64,000 nt of DNA, taken from NCBI GenBank assembly GCA_905234275.1, contig CAJOHD010000004.1, positions 186,001-250,000 on the forward strand, given 5' to 3'. Both the position numbers and the translations under genes were made by a program. The notes below the pieces were generated by a model. It saw only the letters and a program-made list of their open reading frames with translations, was not told the DNA's origin and searched no databases. The stretch is from an uncultured Bacteroidales bacterium (GTDB taxonomy: Bacteria > Bacteroidota > Bacteroidia > Bacteroidales > F082). Shown piece after piece: positions 49,490 through 58,223 of the stretch; within the stretch, counting starts at the first letter, position 1, and each line of letters starts with the position of its first letter.

Positions 49490-49509
49490 TACACACAGTG
49501 TGTTAATGC

Positions 49510-49541
49510 AAAAAATGGTCGGCGAATGCCGACCATTTTTT
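49510..49541. terminator. Bidirectional hairpin terminator
   Basis: AAAAAATGGTCGGC and GCCGACCATTTTTT form a stem with GAAT loop after the ferredoxin; it also overlaps the end of the convergent GH2 gene. Confidence 0.85.
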
Positions 49542-51366
49542 ATTTCTTGAAATAATTTGAAATCTTCAGGTTTATTTCCCTTAATCGTTCCTCATTTAGT
49601 TTCACTACTTCCCTATCGTATGTCATCAGACCATTGAGCTCGACTTCGCAGTCGGTTGTTTGGGTATAAACCGCTGCTGAAAACCCGCGCGGAATCAGAT
49701 CCAGAAGCTTGTTAGCGTATTCCACGTATGTGTCAGTGACTTTTTCTTCGGTATCATATTCCACATAGCCCCAGCCTTGTTCAGGAATCCAGGTGTGACC
49801 CTCGATTTTTCTGCCGATTCCGCCATACTCGCCGAGGACATTGACGCGTGATGCATCATAGAAATACATCTCAGGGTCAGGATAGTTGTGAATGTCGAGG
49901 ATGTCGCCCACAGGATAGTGGTTGCCGCCAGATGCAGGATTCACTAGGCGTGACGGGTCGTAACTCTTGGTCCATTCAACGATTTCAGGGGTTTTGAACT
50001 GTCCCCACGACTCGTTAAACGGCACCCAAACGCCGATTGAAGGCACCGAATAGAGATAATCGATGATTTCTTTCCATTCTTTCTTGTATGTTGCTTCGGA
50101 TTCAGGTGTTCTGCGACTCAACGGACCGTCGAAGTAATGGTCTGTCACCCAGCCTGGACCGCGACCGCCCGATGGCATATCCTGCCACACTATGATGCCG
50201 AGACGGTCGCACCAGTAGTACCAACGTGCTGGCTCCACTTTCACATGTTTGCGAATCATGTTATAGCCAAAATCTTTTGTCTTCTCAATGTCGTACCTCA
50301 AAGCTTCGTCGCACGGAGCGGTGTAGAGACCGTCGCACCACCAGCCCTGGTCGAGCGGACCGAACATGAAAACAGGTTCGTTGTTGAGCATCAGGCGCAC
50401 TATGCCGGTCTCGTCTTTCTCGGTGCCGAATTTGCGCATCGCGAAGTAACTTGTCACTTGGTCAACAACTTTATCGCCATGATACAGAGTGACCCGCATA
50501 TTATAAAGGAACGGGTCTTCTGGAGTCCAAAGACGTACCCAATCAGGCATTCCAACACCAACCTCGATAGATTCCTCGTTGATTGACCACGAATGGATAC
50601 ATATATCTCCAAATTCTTTCCATGGACTGATTTCTATACCAACCATATTGTCAGAAGATTGATTGGCAATTACAGGTGTCACAGTAACTATCTGATTATC
50701 AATATCTGGCACTATTTTCAAATCAACGATATGATTATCATTTACGGGCTCGAGCCACACAGTTTGCCAGATTCCAGTTACAGGAGTGTACCAAATGCCA
50801 TGCGGTTTCACGTGTTGTTTGCCACAAGGCTGTTCGCCTTGGTCGGTCGGGTCCCAAACACGTACCTCGATTTTGTTGCCTTTTTTGTACAATGCTTGGG
50901 TAATATCCATTGAAAACGGAGTGTAGCCTCCAGTATGTGAGCCCACTTTTATGCCATTTACCCAAACATCACATTTCCAATCGACAGCACCGAAATGAAG
51001 TATCACACGTTTACCTTTCCAAGATTTCGGGACCTCAAATTCCCGCTGATACCAGAGCACATTATCTTTCCCAACGTATTTCTGGACTCCAGACAGGGAG
51101 GATTCGACACAGAAAGGTACTAAGATCTTGCCATCATAATTACCAATAATATTATTGCCTTTCGGACGGATGGCATAATCCCATAATCCATTCAGGTTTA
51201 ACCATTCTTCACGCACCATCTGCGGACGCGGATACTCTTGCCAAACGTTTTCAGGAGTGATTTCAGAAGCCCAGCGGGTCTTCAAACTGTCGCCTGCAGG
51301 AGCATATTGAGCCATTGCCAAGTGACTGACAATCAGGCAAATAAGAATAAATAAAGCTTTTTTCAT
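49540..51366 (-). CDS. Secreted glycoside hydrolase, family 2 (beta-galactosidase/glucuronidase-like)
   Basis: The 608-residue protein has a signal peptide (MKKALFILICLIVSHLAMAQ). An N-terminal sugar-binding domain (WYQREFEVPKSWKGKRVILHFGAVDWKCDVWVNG) and an Ig-like domain precede the TIM barrel. Catalytic motifs: acid/base in VPFNESWGQF and nucleophile in NVLGEYGGIG, with FGYNMIRKHVKVEPARWYYWCDRLG before them. The substrate is a beta-linked sugar but cannot be specified. It is the last gene of the long operon that begins with the SPT-like gene, 3 nt after the DUF2490 gene. Confidence 0.88.
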   Translation of the reverse strand: MKKALFILICLIVSHLAMAQYAPAGDSLKTRWASEITPENVWQEYPRPQMVREEWLNLNGLWDYAIRPKGNNIIGNYDGKILVPFCVESSLSGVQKYVGKDNVLWYQREFEVPKSWKGKRVILHFGAVDWKCDVWVNGIKVGSHTGGYTPFSMDITQALYKKGNKIEVRVWDPTDQGEQPCGKQHVKPHGIWYTPVTGIWQTVWLEPVNDNHIVDLKIVPDIDNQIVTVTPVIANQSSDNMVGIEISPWKEFGDICIHSWSINEESIEVGVGMPDWVRLWTPEDPFLYNMRVTLYHGDKVVDQVTSYFAMRKFGTEKDETGIVRLMLNNEPVFMFGPLDQGWWCDGLYTAPCDEALRYDIEKTKDFGYNMIRKHVKVEPARWYYWCDRLGIIVWQDMPSGGRGPGWVTDHYFDGPLSRRTPESEATYKKEWKEIIDYLYSVPSIGVWVPFNESWGQFKTPEIVEWTKSYDPSRLVNPASGGNHYPVGDILDIHNYPDPEMYFYDASRVNVLGEYGGIGRKIEGHTWIPEQGWGYVEYDTEEKVTDTYVEYANKLLDLIPRGFSAAVYTQTTDCEVELNGLMTYDREVVKLNEERLREINLKISNYFKK

Positions 51367-51369
51367 ATT

Positions 51370-52083
51370 TTAAAAATGTTTTAATTTCCAACCGATACCG
51401 AAATATATCGTCCTTATCTGGTCGGATTCAATATAAATATCTCTGTAATCTCTGATAAAAGCTGACAGATACTGCCTTCTCGTCAAGCGATATTCAACAT
51501 CACCCTCAAACATCAAATTATCGAGTTGTAATTGCCTGTCTTTATTGATTTCAGAATACAATTCGCCTGACAATGAGTATTTGAACCTGCTGAAACGACG
51601 CTGGTACGTCACTTGCAGCCTGTTTCGCCAATAATAGTAAAATGCATTGTTGTAATAACCGGCCTCTTCATCATTCTGCATAATCAAAAACCTTGTCCGA
51701 TAGCCAAATTCCCAATTTCGGTATTCATATTTGTACGAGGCATTGACAAAATAGCGGTATCTGTTACGATAAATATGCTTTCCCGTGTATTTTATGATAT
51801 ATTCACCTCCAATGCCGAATTTCAAACCATATCTGGGCAATTTATAATCAAATCCCAAAGAGAATTTAGAACGGGAAAATTGCGAAATATCATTGTTAAA
51901 ACGGAGGTCTTCCTTAGCCGCAAGCGACCAGTTATCATTTAACTCTTCAACATCTTCCAGTCTTATAATGGCGCCAAAATCCGTAGTGTTCTGGGCGGTG
52001 GCAACATTTGGAATAAGAACACAGCACATCGTCAAAAAACAATGCGCAATTAATAATTTCAATATTCCAAATCTATATCTCAT
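51370..52083 (-). CDS. DUF2490 outer-membrane protein
   Basis: The 237-residue protein has a signal peptide and regularly spaced amphipathic strands (SKFSLGFDYKLPRYGLKFGIGG, NWEFGYRTRFLIM, RFSRFKYSLSGELY) ending in GIGWKLKHF, as in DUF2490 proteins, which are predicted outer-membrane barrels in this phylum. It overlaps the DUF4956 gene by 4 nt; in Bacteroidetes DUF2490, DUF4956 and a VTC domain protein commonly occur as a set. Confidence 0.75.
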   Translation of the reverse strand: MRYRFGILKLLIAHCFLTMCCVLIPNVATAQNTTDFGAIIRLEDVEELNDNWSLAAKEDLRFNNDISQFSRSKFSLGFDYKLPRYGLKFGIGGEYIIKYTGKHIYRNRYRYFVNASYKYEYRNWEFGYRTRFLIMQNDEEAGYYNNAFYYYWRNRLQVTYQRRFSRFKYSLSGELYSEINKDRQLQLDNLMFEGDVEYRLTRRQYLSAFIRDYRDIYIESDQIRTIYFGIGWKLKHF

Positions 52084-52808
52084 TGAAAATCTTTGAGTTT
52101 GGTTATATTATTGATTGTGTTTTGCGTATTTGCAAACGGCTTGTACGTCACCTTCACAAACGCCACATCACGCAGATAATCAATATGTCCGACTTCAACT
52201 TCTATGATGTCGAGACCTGTTCTCTCCTTCAAATCGGCGATAAGTTCTGTCTCGCGACCATGTTTCACATTCTCAATCTTATCGTAAAGAATGATTTTCG
52301 TCTCGGTGCGTTTAGCGGTGATGATGTGGTACTCAAACAACCATATCGCTATGATAAACAAGAGGTTAGTGACGCCAAGTTCAAGATAGCTGACCGTCAG
52401 CGCCAGACCGTTGATGATTGAGATTCCGATGATTATGAAAAGATACGTCATCTCCCTGATTTTCAACGTCTCCGTTCGATATCGAATCATCCCGAAAATG
52501 GCAAAAAGTCCCAACGCGAAGCTTATCGCCATCTTCATGTTTTCCATCTGGATTATGAGCAGGAAAATCGTGATTGCAAAGAGCATGAAGGTGAAATAAT
52601 AGTCGTTTCTGCGGCTTTTCGGGTAATAGAAGCAGCGGACGATTATCCAGCAAACCAGAAAATGGAATGCGAAACGCACCAAAAGTGTCCACAGACTGGT
52701 CATATCGTAAAGCGGTACGCCCAAAAAACCGGTTTCAAAAGCCGCTTCTCCGAACTCGCGAGCTATATCAGGGTCAAATTCCTGCTGAATCAGTTGAAGT
52801 AATAGCAT
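52080..52808 (-). CDS. DUF4956 membrane protein
   Basis: The 242-residue protein has several membrane helices (LWTLLVRFAFHFLVCWIIV; YYFTFMLFAITIFLLIIQM; ISFALGLFAIFGMIRYRTE; YLFIIIGISIINGLALTV; LFIIAIWLFEYHII) and a soluble C-terminal part (GLDIIEVEVGHIDYLRDVAF). DUF4956 proteins are usually encoded next to a VTC-domain polyphosphate polymerase-like protein and are thought to form the membrane part of that system. Its 5' end overlaps the VTC gene by 35 nt. Confidence 0.8.
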   Translation of the reverse strand: MLLLQLIQQEFDPDIAREFGEAAFETGFLGVPLYDMTSLWTLLVRFAFHFLVCWIIVRCFYYPKSRRNDYYFTFMLFAITIFLLIIQMENMKMAISFALGLFAIFGMIRYRTETLKIREMTYLFIIIGISIINGLALTVSYLELGVTNLLFIIAIWLFEYHIITAKRTETKIILYDKIENVKHGRETELIADLKERTGLDIIEVEVGHIDYLRDVAFVKVTYKPFANTQNTINNITKLKDFQ

Positions 52809-53580
52809 ATTCTCTTAATTTTTTTAATTTTTCCAGTTTTATAATCTTTTTTTTGAAACGATTCTGTTTCAATGTCTTGTCAGTCAACGCCCTGCCAATG
52901 CAATATTTACTGATACTCAATGGTTTGACTCTCAATTCAAAGAGCGTTTTCTGAAAAAACGACTCACATTGTCCGTCACGTTTCAGCTCCATGATCACGA
53001 GTGGAGCAATACCGTTGTCGTTACCGTTTTCAAAGTTATGAAACCGCACGTTGAAATCAATCGTTATCCGTTCGGTTTTGCCTTTGTTCACTACTGTTAT
53101 GCGCTCAAACGACGTTGACATTTTCTTTACAAAACCGTCAAAATCATAGTCTGGAAGTTCTTTTTCGACAAATTCACGCGTTTTTTCGTCACATTTCAGG
53201 TCGTGAAAGACATTCTCCCCTACTTCAACACGTTTTTTCTTCGTGCGCCCGTGGTTGTTTTTATGCTTCACCTCACAAAAATAGGTGCCGGTGTCGACAT
53301 AATTTCTAACCCTGAGCTTGTCGCGTTTCAGTTTTTTATCCTGATGAATGATATACATGTGATTGTCAACGGTATCGTAATAAATGCTGTCGTATTCAGC
53401 AACCCGTTTCCCGTCAATCTCCTGCACATAATAATCATCTTTTATCAATGAAAACAGCTTCGTAACGGTCAGATCATCAGCGACATATTTCGTATCGATG
53501 CGGTTCATCAGCTTCACGGCGCTCATCTCGTCAAGGCTGATTGGAGTCATCTCATGCAATATATCGTTGATAGCCAACAT
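52774..53580 (-). CDS. VTC-domain protein (polyphosphate polymerase-like)
   Basis: The 268-residue protein matches the VTC tunnel fold: MNRIDTKYVADDLT, AEYDSIYYDTVDNHMYIIHQ, KLKRDKLRVRNYVDTG, CEVKHKNNHGRTKKKRVEVG and VIMELKRDGQ, carrying the basic and acidic residues that line the tunnel in polyphosphate polymerases. In yeast this domain makes polyphosphate from ATP; bacterial relatives are mostly unproven. Paired here with DUF4956 and, unusually, with a sphingolipid-type operon. It shares one base with the gene before it. Confidence 0.85.
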   Translation of the reverse strand: MLAINDILHEMTPISLDEMSAVKLMNRIDTKYVADDLTVTKLFSLIKDDYYVQEIDGKRVAEYDSIYYDTVDNHMYIIHQDKKLKRDKLRVRNYVDTGTYFCEVKHKNNHGRTKKKRVEVGENVFHDLKCDEKTREFVEKELPDYDFDGFVKKMSTSFERITVVNKGKTERITIDFNVRFHNFENGNDNGIAPLVIMELKRDGQCESFFQKTLFELRVKPLSISKYCIGRALTDKTLKQNRFKKKIIKLEKLKKLREYAITSTDSAGI

Positions 53581-54008
53581 TATCTGTAAATCAATTCAAA
53601 TTCCTTCACCGACTCAAGCTTTCCGTTGGGATAATAGTTGTACTGCCGTTTTTTAGTACCGTCATCGTTATATTCGTATTTTTTGATACGCGTCACCTTG
53701 TCGCGGTCGTTATATTCAATCTCACGAAGCACTTTCGATGCCGGGTCAAGCGGGTCGACGTATTCGCAGACCACACGTGATTTCTGACCATACGATGCAT
53801 ATTCTATCTCCTCGATTTTTCTTCCGAGCGAGTCGTATGTCGTGACATGGTCCAAAAATGCCTGTTTTGAGCCTGAAGCAGTATTCCACTCCTTGATTGT
53901 CAAGCCTTTACGCTTCTGACGTTTTATCAATGTCTCAGGAGTAACCTGTTGTGAAAAAGCGGGGATGACTAATGCTAACAAAAACGAGAATATCAGTAAT
54001 CTTTTCAT
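53580..54008 (-). CDS. Small exported protein with YD-like repeats
   Basis: The 142-residue protein has a signal peptide (MKRLLIFSFLLALVIPAFSQQ) and short repeated turns (TYDSLGRKIEEIEYASYG, EYNDRDKVTRIKKYEYNDDG, NYYPNGKLESVKEFE), as in toxin-antitoxin-like YD/MORN-type repeat proteins. It probably binds or scaffolds something in the periplasm. Function unknown; it lies inside the nine-gene SPT operon. Confidence 0.6.
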   Translation of the reverse strand: MKRLLIFSFLLALVIPAFSQQVTPETLIKRQKRKGLTIKEWNTASGSKQAFLDHVTTYDSLGRKIEEIEYASYGQKSRVVCEYVDPLDPASKVLREIEYNDRDKVTRIKKYEYNDDGTKKRQYNYYPNGKLESVKEFELIYR

Positions 54009-54031
54009 GTTTCGATGTAATTTATTGATTA

Positions 54032-54745
54032 TCAGACTTGTATTCTAACAACAAATGTTGTATCCGGTTCCATTTCAATGATTTCGCCAATATTCTCGAC
54101 TGATATAGTCTCAATCAGTGGTGACGGCACTTCAGCGGAGTTCTCCGTGAACGTAAACACCTCATAATTACCGGGTTGCAGTTTCTGGAAAGCGAAAACG
54201 CCGTCCAAGCCTACGCGCACGTCATCAAAATGATAAGGATCGCCTTCTTTTCTGATATAAACGCGATGTTCGTAAGCCCAGCCCTGACCACGATAAGTGT
54301 CGTTATGGAAATACATTGCATAAACCTTGCCTGTCACAATCGAAGTGCCATAAGCCTTTCCTTGATGGACATAGATTGTCGGGACGTTGCCAGTCTCACC
54401 TTTACCTATTGATATTGAAGCTGTTACAGGCACTTTATCACCCGAAGCCAATGTAGAATAAGCAAAAACGGTATAATCACCAGGTGTCAGATATTTGAAT
54501 TTGTAAAAGCCTTTGTCATCGGTTTCCACATCATCGCCATAAAAGTCCGAGTTACCGTAAACGATGAAAACGTCGGTTTTTGCCGCGACAATAGTATCGG
54601 CAGGCAGAGTGTAATTATCGTCAGGATGGTTGATGAGCATCACATAGCCCTGTACGGTGCCAGTTCCGCCTTCTCCTTCACTTCTTTTGCATGAAACGGA
54701 TAAAAGCGTAACTATGCACAATAATCCGATTAGTCTGATTTTCAT
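54032..54745 (-). CDS. Lipoprotein with carboxypeptidase-regulatory-like domains
   Basis: The 237-residue protein has a lipobox (LLCIVTLLSVSC) and two beta-sandwich stretches: VQGYVMLINHPDDNYTLP ... ETDDKGFYKFKYLTPGDYTVFAYS (near residues 30-100), and VTGKVYAMYFHN ... VRVGLDGVFAFQKLQPGNYEVFTFTE (130-205). These match the peptidase-associated domain of TonB-linked proteins (a carboxypeptidase-regulatory-like fold). It probably anchors in the outer membrane. The gene lies between MarR and the YD-like gene in one operon. Confidence 0.7.
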   Translation of the reverse strand: MKIRLIGLLCIVTLLSVSCKRSEGEGGTGTVQGYVMLINHPDDNYTLPADTIVAAKTDVFIVYGNSDFYGDDVETDDKGFYKFKYLTPGDYTVFAYSTLASGDKVPVTASISIGKGETGNVPTIYVHQGKAYGTSIVTGKVYAMYFHNDTYRGQGWAYEHRVYIRKEGDPYHFDDVRVGLDGVFAFQKLQPGNYEVFTFTENSAEVPSPLIETISVENIGEIIEMEPDTTFVVRIQV

Positions 54746-54750
54746 AATTA

Positions 54751-55179
54751 TTATCCTTCAAGATTGTTTTTCAATTGTCTCATCACATTAACGAAAGTGT
54801 CAAGGTCTTTAGTATCAATATCCTTCACAACATCATTCATAAAATTGATTGCCACTTCCGTTGTGATTTTTTCCAACGCGAAGGCCTCTTCCGTCAGTTC
54901 GATTTTGTTGATACGGCGGTCGTTTTTATCCATCACACGCATCACTAAATTCTTTTTCTCAAGAGAATCGATGATTTTGGTGACTGAATTCTTGTCTTTC
55001 TGAATGATATCGGCGATATTCTGTTGAGAGAGAGACTGTTTCTCCCACAAAATATCCAGCACGAGATATTGTTCCGGAGTGATATTAATACCATTCTCCT
55101 GAAGCTTGTCGAAAAAACATTTTTTAATCCTCGAATTGAGAATGTTAACGTTTACGGCAATTTCCTTGATGAGCATCAT
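54751..55179 (-). CDS. MarR-family transcriptional regulator
   Basis: The 142-residue winged-helix protein has the MarR core QYLVLDILWEKQSLSQQNIADIIQKDKNSVTKIIDSLEKKNLVMRVMDKNDRRINKIELTEE with the wing's DRR motif. It is inside the operon and is likely to regulate it or a related lipid/envelope stress response. It lies 5 nt after the SDR gene and 5 nt before the lipoprotein gene. Confidence 0.9.
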   Translation of the reverse strand: MMLIKEIAVNVNILNSRIKKCFFDKLQENGINITPEQYLVLDILWEKQSLSQQNIADIIQKDKNSVTKIIDSLEKKNLVMRVMDKNDRRINKIELTEEAFALEKITTEVAINFMNDVVKDIDTKDLDTFVNVMRQLKNNLEG

Positions 55180-55184
55180 AAGCT

Positions 55185-56018
55185 TTAATGTTTTTTATTT
55201 CTATTTATTGGACTTTCAGGCTCTTTAGCCATCATTTTGTATTCACACCATTCCACAAATTTCGGCAGTGCGAAGGTGAAGAATTTCGTTATTTTTCCAA
55301 CTGGAGTCAGCAGTATCTCATTCTTACGAACTCTCAGTCCATATTCCATCCTTCGCGCCACACGCTCGGCAGTCATCATATTTTCCTCATTGCGAGGTGT
55401 CATGCCTTGAGGCGAGCCGTCAGCCAGAAGTGCCACATTTCTGATGTTAGATGCTGTAAAACCTGGGGCAAACACCATTACATGAAGTCCGTCATAGCGA
55501 TGCTCTACACGCAAAGTGTTAAGAAATCCCCTGATGGCAAACTTCGAGGCGGAATAGCCTGTTCTGCCTGGCAATCCGAGATATCCAGCGGTTGAGATAA
55601 CGCCCACCACGCTGCCTTTCGACTCGAGAAGATATGGCAACGCATATTTTGTGCAATAGATGGTGCCCCAGAAGTTGGTGTCCATGAGTCTTTTTATGAC
55701 ATCGAGGTCAAGGTCAAGGAACATCGCGCGCATGGAGATGCCGGCGTTGTTGATGAGGATATCGATATGACCGAATGTTTTAACGGTTTCTTCAATAAGG
55801 TTTTTGCAGTCATCCTCCACTGAGACATCAGTCTTGACACACAGCACGTTAGCAGGATTGGGCATCTCTGCTTTAATCTGTTCCAATTTCTCGATGGAAC
55901 GTGCTGCCATCACCACTTTTGCCTCCAACGAGGCGAATAATTTAGCTGTAGCCAGCCCGATACCCGAGCTGGCTCCAGTCACAATAATCACTTTATCCTT
56001 AAAATATTTTACTCTCAT
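55185..56018 (-). CDS. SDR oxidoreductase, candidate 3-ketosphinganine reductase
   Basis: I start at 56018 (MRVKYFKDKVIIVTGASSGIG); the longer frame overlaps the SPT-like gene. The 277-residue protein is a classical SDR: TGASSGIGLATAKLF (NADP site), NNAGIS, catalytic GYSASK, and a C-terminal extension (ITKFFTFALPKFVEWCEY) that could associate with the membrane. In sphingolipid-making bacteria a reductase of this type acts on 3-ketosphinganine right after serine palmitoyltransferase. The gene is 1 nt after the SPT-like gene, which supports this role, but the substrate is not shown by sequence alone. Confidence 0.75.
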   Translation of the reverse strand: MRVKYFKDKVIIVTGASSGIGLATAKLFASLEAKVVMAARSIEKLEQIKAEMPNPANVLCVKTDVSVEDDCKNLIEETVKTFGHIDILINNAGISMRAMFLDLDLDVIKRLMDTNFWGTIYCTKYALPYLLESKGSVVGVISTAGYLGLPGRTGYSASKFAIRGFLNTLRVEHRYDGLHVMVFAPGFTASNIRNVALLADGSPQGMTPRNEENMMTAERVARRMEYGLRVRKNEILLTPVGKITKFFTFALPKFVEWCEYKMMAKEPESPINRNKKH

Positions 56019-56019
56019 T

Positions 56020-57279
56020 TTAAAGAATAGCCATCTGTGGCATTTCAGGGTTGTCGTACTCGCCTGCTGCAAGTTTTTCTTTGATTTCCTTGAATGCGTT
56101 GAGTGTATATTCCACGTCTTCGAGCGAGTGTGCTGCTGTAGGGATGATTCTGAAGATGATCATGCCTCTCGGAATGACAGGATATGTCACGATTGAGCAG
56201 AAGATCTTGTAGTTGGTGCGGAGGTCGCGTGCGATCCATGCAGCCTGCACTTCGTTGCCAGGAAGGAAGATAGGTGTGACGCATGCCTCTGCTGGTCCGA
56301 TCTCGAATCCGAGGTCACGGAAGCCCTTCTGAAGGGTACGTGTGACAGTCCAGAGTTTCTTACGGAGCTCGTCGCCTTCTTTGCTGCGGATGATTTCAAG
56401 ACGTTTCAAGCAGCCTTCGACGATAGGCATCGGCAATGACTTGGCATACATCTGTGAACGCATGTTGTATCTCAGGTAATCGATGATGACCTTCGGACCT
56501 GCCACGAAGCCGCCGATGATAGCCATTGACTTGGCATATGCGCCGATGTAGAGGTCGATGTCGTCCATCACGCCGAAATGCTCTGATGTGCCGCGGCCTG
56601 TAGGACCCATGCAGCCGAATCCGTGAGCGTCGTCGATGAGGATACGGAACTGATATTTCTTTTTGAGAGCCACGATCTGGTCGAGGATACCGAGAGCGCC
56701 TGTCATTCCGAACACGCCTTCAGTGATGAGAAGGATACCGCCGCCGGTCTTCTTCACCACCTCGGTGGCACGCTGTAACATCTTCTCGCAGCTGACGATG
56801 TCGTTGTGTTTGAAGTGGAACGACTGACCCATGTGGAGACGTTTACCGTCGATGAGGCAGGCATGAGCTTCAGCGTCGAAAACGATGACGTCATTACGGG
56901 TGCAGAGGGCGTCGATAGTTGAGACGATGCCCTGATAGCCGAAGTTGAACTCGTATGCATCCTCTTTGTGCTCGAAGTCAGCGAGTTCGCGTTCGAGACG
57001 TTCGTGCAGACGGGTGTTTCCACTCATCATACGGGCGCCCATAGGGTAAGCGAGCCCCCAGCGAGCAGCAGCCTCAGCGTCAACTTTTCTCACCTCCGGA
57101 TGGTTGGCTAAACCGAGGTAATTGTTCAAACTCCAGCACAACACGTCAACACCGTTGAAACGCATGTGTGGTCCCAGTTCGCCTTCCAAACGCGGGAATG
57201 CAAAATATCCGTGAATGCGGTCCATGTACTGTCCGATCGGACCACCAGAATCGTGAGCTATTCTTTCAAAAATTTCCAT
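56020..57279 (-). CDS. Alpha-oxoamine synthase, probable serine palmitoyltransferase
   Basis: I start at 57279 (MEIFERIAHDSGG). The 419-residue PLP enzyme has the family features: PLP-stacking His139 in AEAHACLID, Asp217 and His219 in LIDDAHGFG, and the Schiff-base Lys250 in GAYAKSMAIIGG. Alpha-oxoamine synthases join an acyl-CoA and an amino acid; the candidates are serine palmitoyltransferase, 2-amino-3-ketobutyrate CoA ligase and AONS. The neighbour (an SDR resembling 3-ketosphinganine reductase) favours serine palmitoyltransferase, and sphingolipids are common in Bacteroidales. It heads the operon, with a promoter about 25 nt upstream. Confidence 0.75.
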   Translation of the reverse strand: MEIFERIAHDSGGPIGQYMDRIHGYFAFPRLEGELGPHMRFNGVDVLCWSLNNYLGLANHPEVRKVDAEAAARWGLAYPMGARMMSGNTRLHERLERELADFEHKEDAYEFNFGYQGIVSTIDALCTRNDVIVFDAEAHACLIDGKRLHMGQSFHFKHNDIVSCEKMLQRATEVVKKTGGGILLITEGVFGMTGALGILDQIVALKKKYQFRILIDDAHGFGCMGPTGRGTSEHFGVMDDIDLYIGAYAKSMAIIGGFVAGPKVIIDYLRYNMRSQMYAKSLPMPIVEGCLKRLEIIRSKEGDELRKKLWTVTRTLQKGFRDLGFEIGPAEACVTPIFLPGNEVQAAWIARDLRTNYKIFCSIVTYPVIPRGMIIFRIIPTAAHSLEDVEYTLNAFKEIKEKLAAGEYDNPEMPQMAIL

Positions 57280-57303
57280 TTTATTATAATTTGATTTACT
57301 TCG

Positions 57304-57311
57304 CAAAATTA
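57304..57311 (-). promoter_or_regulatory. -7 box for the SPT-like operon
   Basis: The minus strand reads TAATTTTG, 25 nt upstream of the SPT start. Confidence 0.6.
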
Positions 57312-57406
57312 GTAAAAATCTTTACAGTATGCACATAATTCTATTTTTTTATTTTTATTTTTATGTTAAAATAATCCGAAAAACACCAGGGATAAGCTTT
57401 TTTTTG

Positions 57407-57414
57407 TATTTTTG
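57407..57414 (+). promoter_or_regulatory. -7 box for the SDR-VOC unit
   Basis: TATTTTTG, 18 nt upstream of the ATG at 57432. A GTG at 57414 overlaps its last base and is therefore not used as the start. Confidence 0.6.
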
Positions 57415-57431
57415 TGGGCTATTTTAAAGAT

Positions 57432-58223
57432 ATGATAGACTTAAAGAATAAAAACGCTCTTGTGACAGGTGCCAGCTCTGGAATCGGGGCAGCGATAGCA
57501 CGTCGCCTCGCCAAGGAAAAATGCAATCTTTTTCTGACTGGACTTGGTGAAACGCAGCTTCAGGAGACAAAGGAAATTTGTGAGAAGGAAGGCGTCAAGG
57601 TTTATTTTAAAGAATGTAATTTCGCCGAGTTCGCCTCCATCGACGAGCTTGTTAAAGAGATAAAATCCATCGGTTTTCATATCGACTTATATGTTTTGAA
57701 TGCTGGAATATCGCAGCGTGACCGCGGGCTGGAGACAGATTTCGCCATCGACCAGAAAATCATGCAAGTCAACTATTGGAGCAGTGTATATCTCGTGAAG
57801 CAGTTCAAAGACGAGATTTTGGCATCAGAGCACGTGAATATGTCCGTAACCACCTCATTGGCAGGGCTTTTCGGTTTTCCGTTAAGGACATCCTACTGCG
57901 CGTCAAAACATGCTTTGTTCGGATTTTTCGAGTCGTTGGATCTTGAATATCCCAATATCCGTGTCACCTTCCTGATTCCGGGGCGCATCAACACTCCTAT
58001 CAGCAAGAGCGCCTTGAAAGGCAATGGCGAGCAATACGCGAAAATGGACGCTGGTCAGGCGAAAGGCCTCGACGTCGACAAAGCGGCAAAACGCGCTGTG
58101 AAAGCCATCAGAAAAGAAAGACACCGCAAGCTCATCGGCAAAGGCGAGCTGCTCATGGCATATATTAATAGGTATATCCCTTGGCTTTATTACAAAATCG
58201 CAAACAAAATATCTCCAACATAA
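57432..58223 (+). CDS. SDR oxidoreductase (DHRS7-like)
   Basis: The 263-residue protein starts at 57432, after the promoter. NADP motif TGASSGIGAAIARRL, NAGIS, and the catalytic SYCASKHALFGF (Tyr-Cys-Ala-Ser-Lys) are all intact; the C-terminus (LLMAYINRYIPWLYYKIANK) could associate with the membrane. It resembles the DHRS7-type SDRs that act on hydrophobic ketones. It lies divergent from the SPT-like gene and is followed, with overlapping TAATG, by a VOC gene; a second lipid reductase is possible. Confidence 0.8.
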   Translation: MIDLKNKNALVTGASSGIGAAIARRLAKEKCNLFLTGLGETQLQETKEICEKEGVKVYFKECNFAEFASIDELVKEIKSIGFHIDLYVLNAGISQRDRGLETDFAIDQKIMQVNYWSSVYLVKQFKDEILASEHVNMSVTTSLAGLFGFPLRTSYCASKHALFGFFESLDLEYPNIRVTFLIPGRINTPISKSALKGNGEQYAKMDAGQAKGLDVDKAAKRAVKAIRKERHRKLIGKGELLMAYINRYIPWLYYKIANKISPT

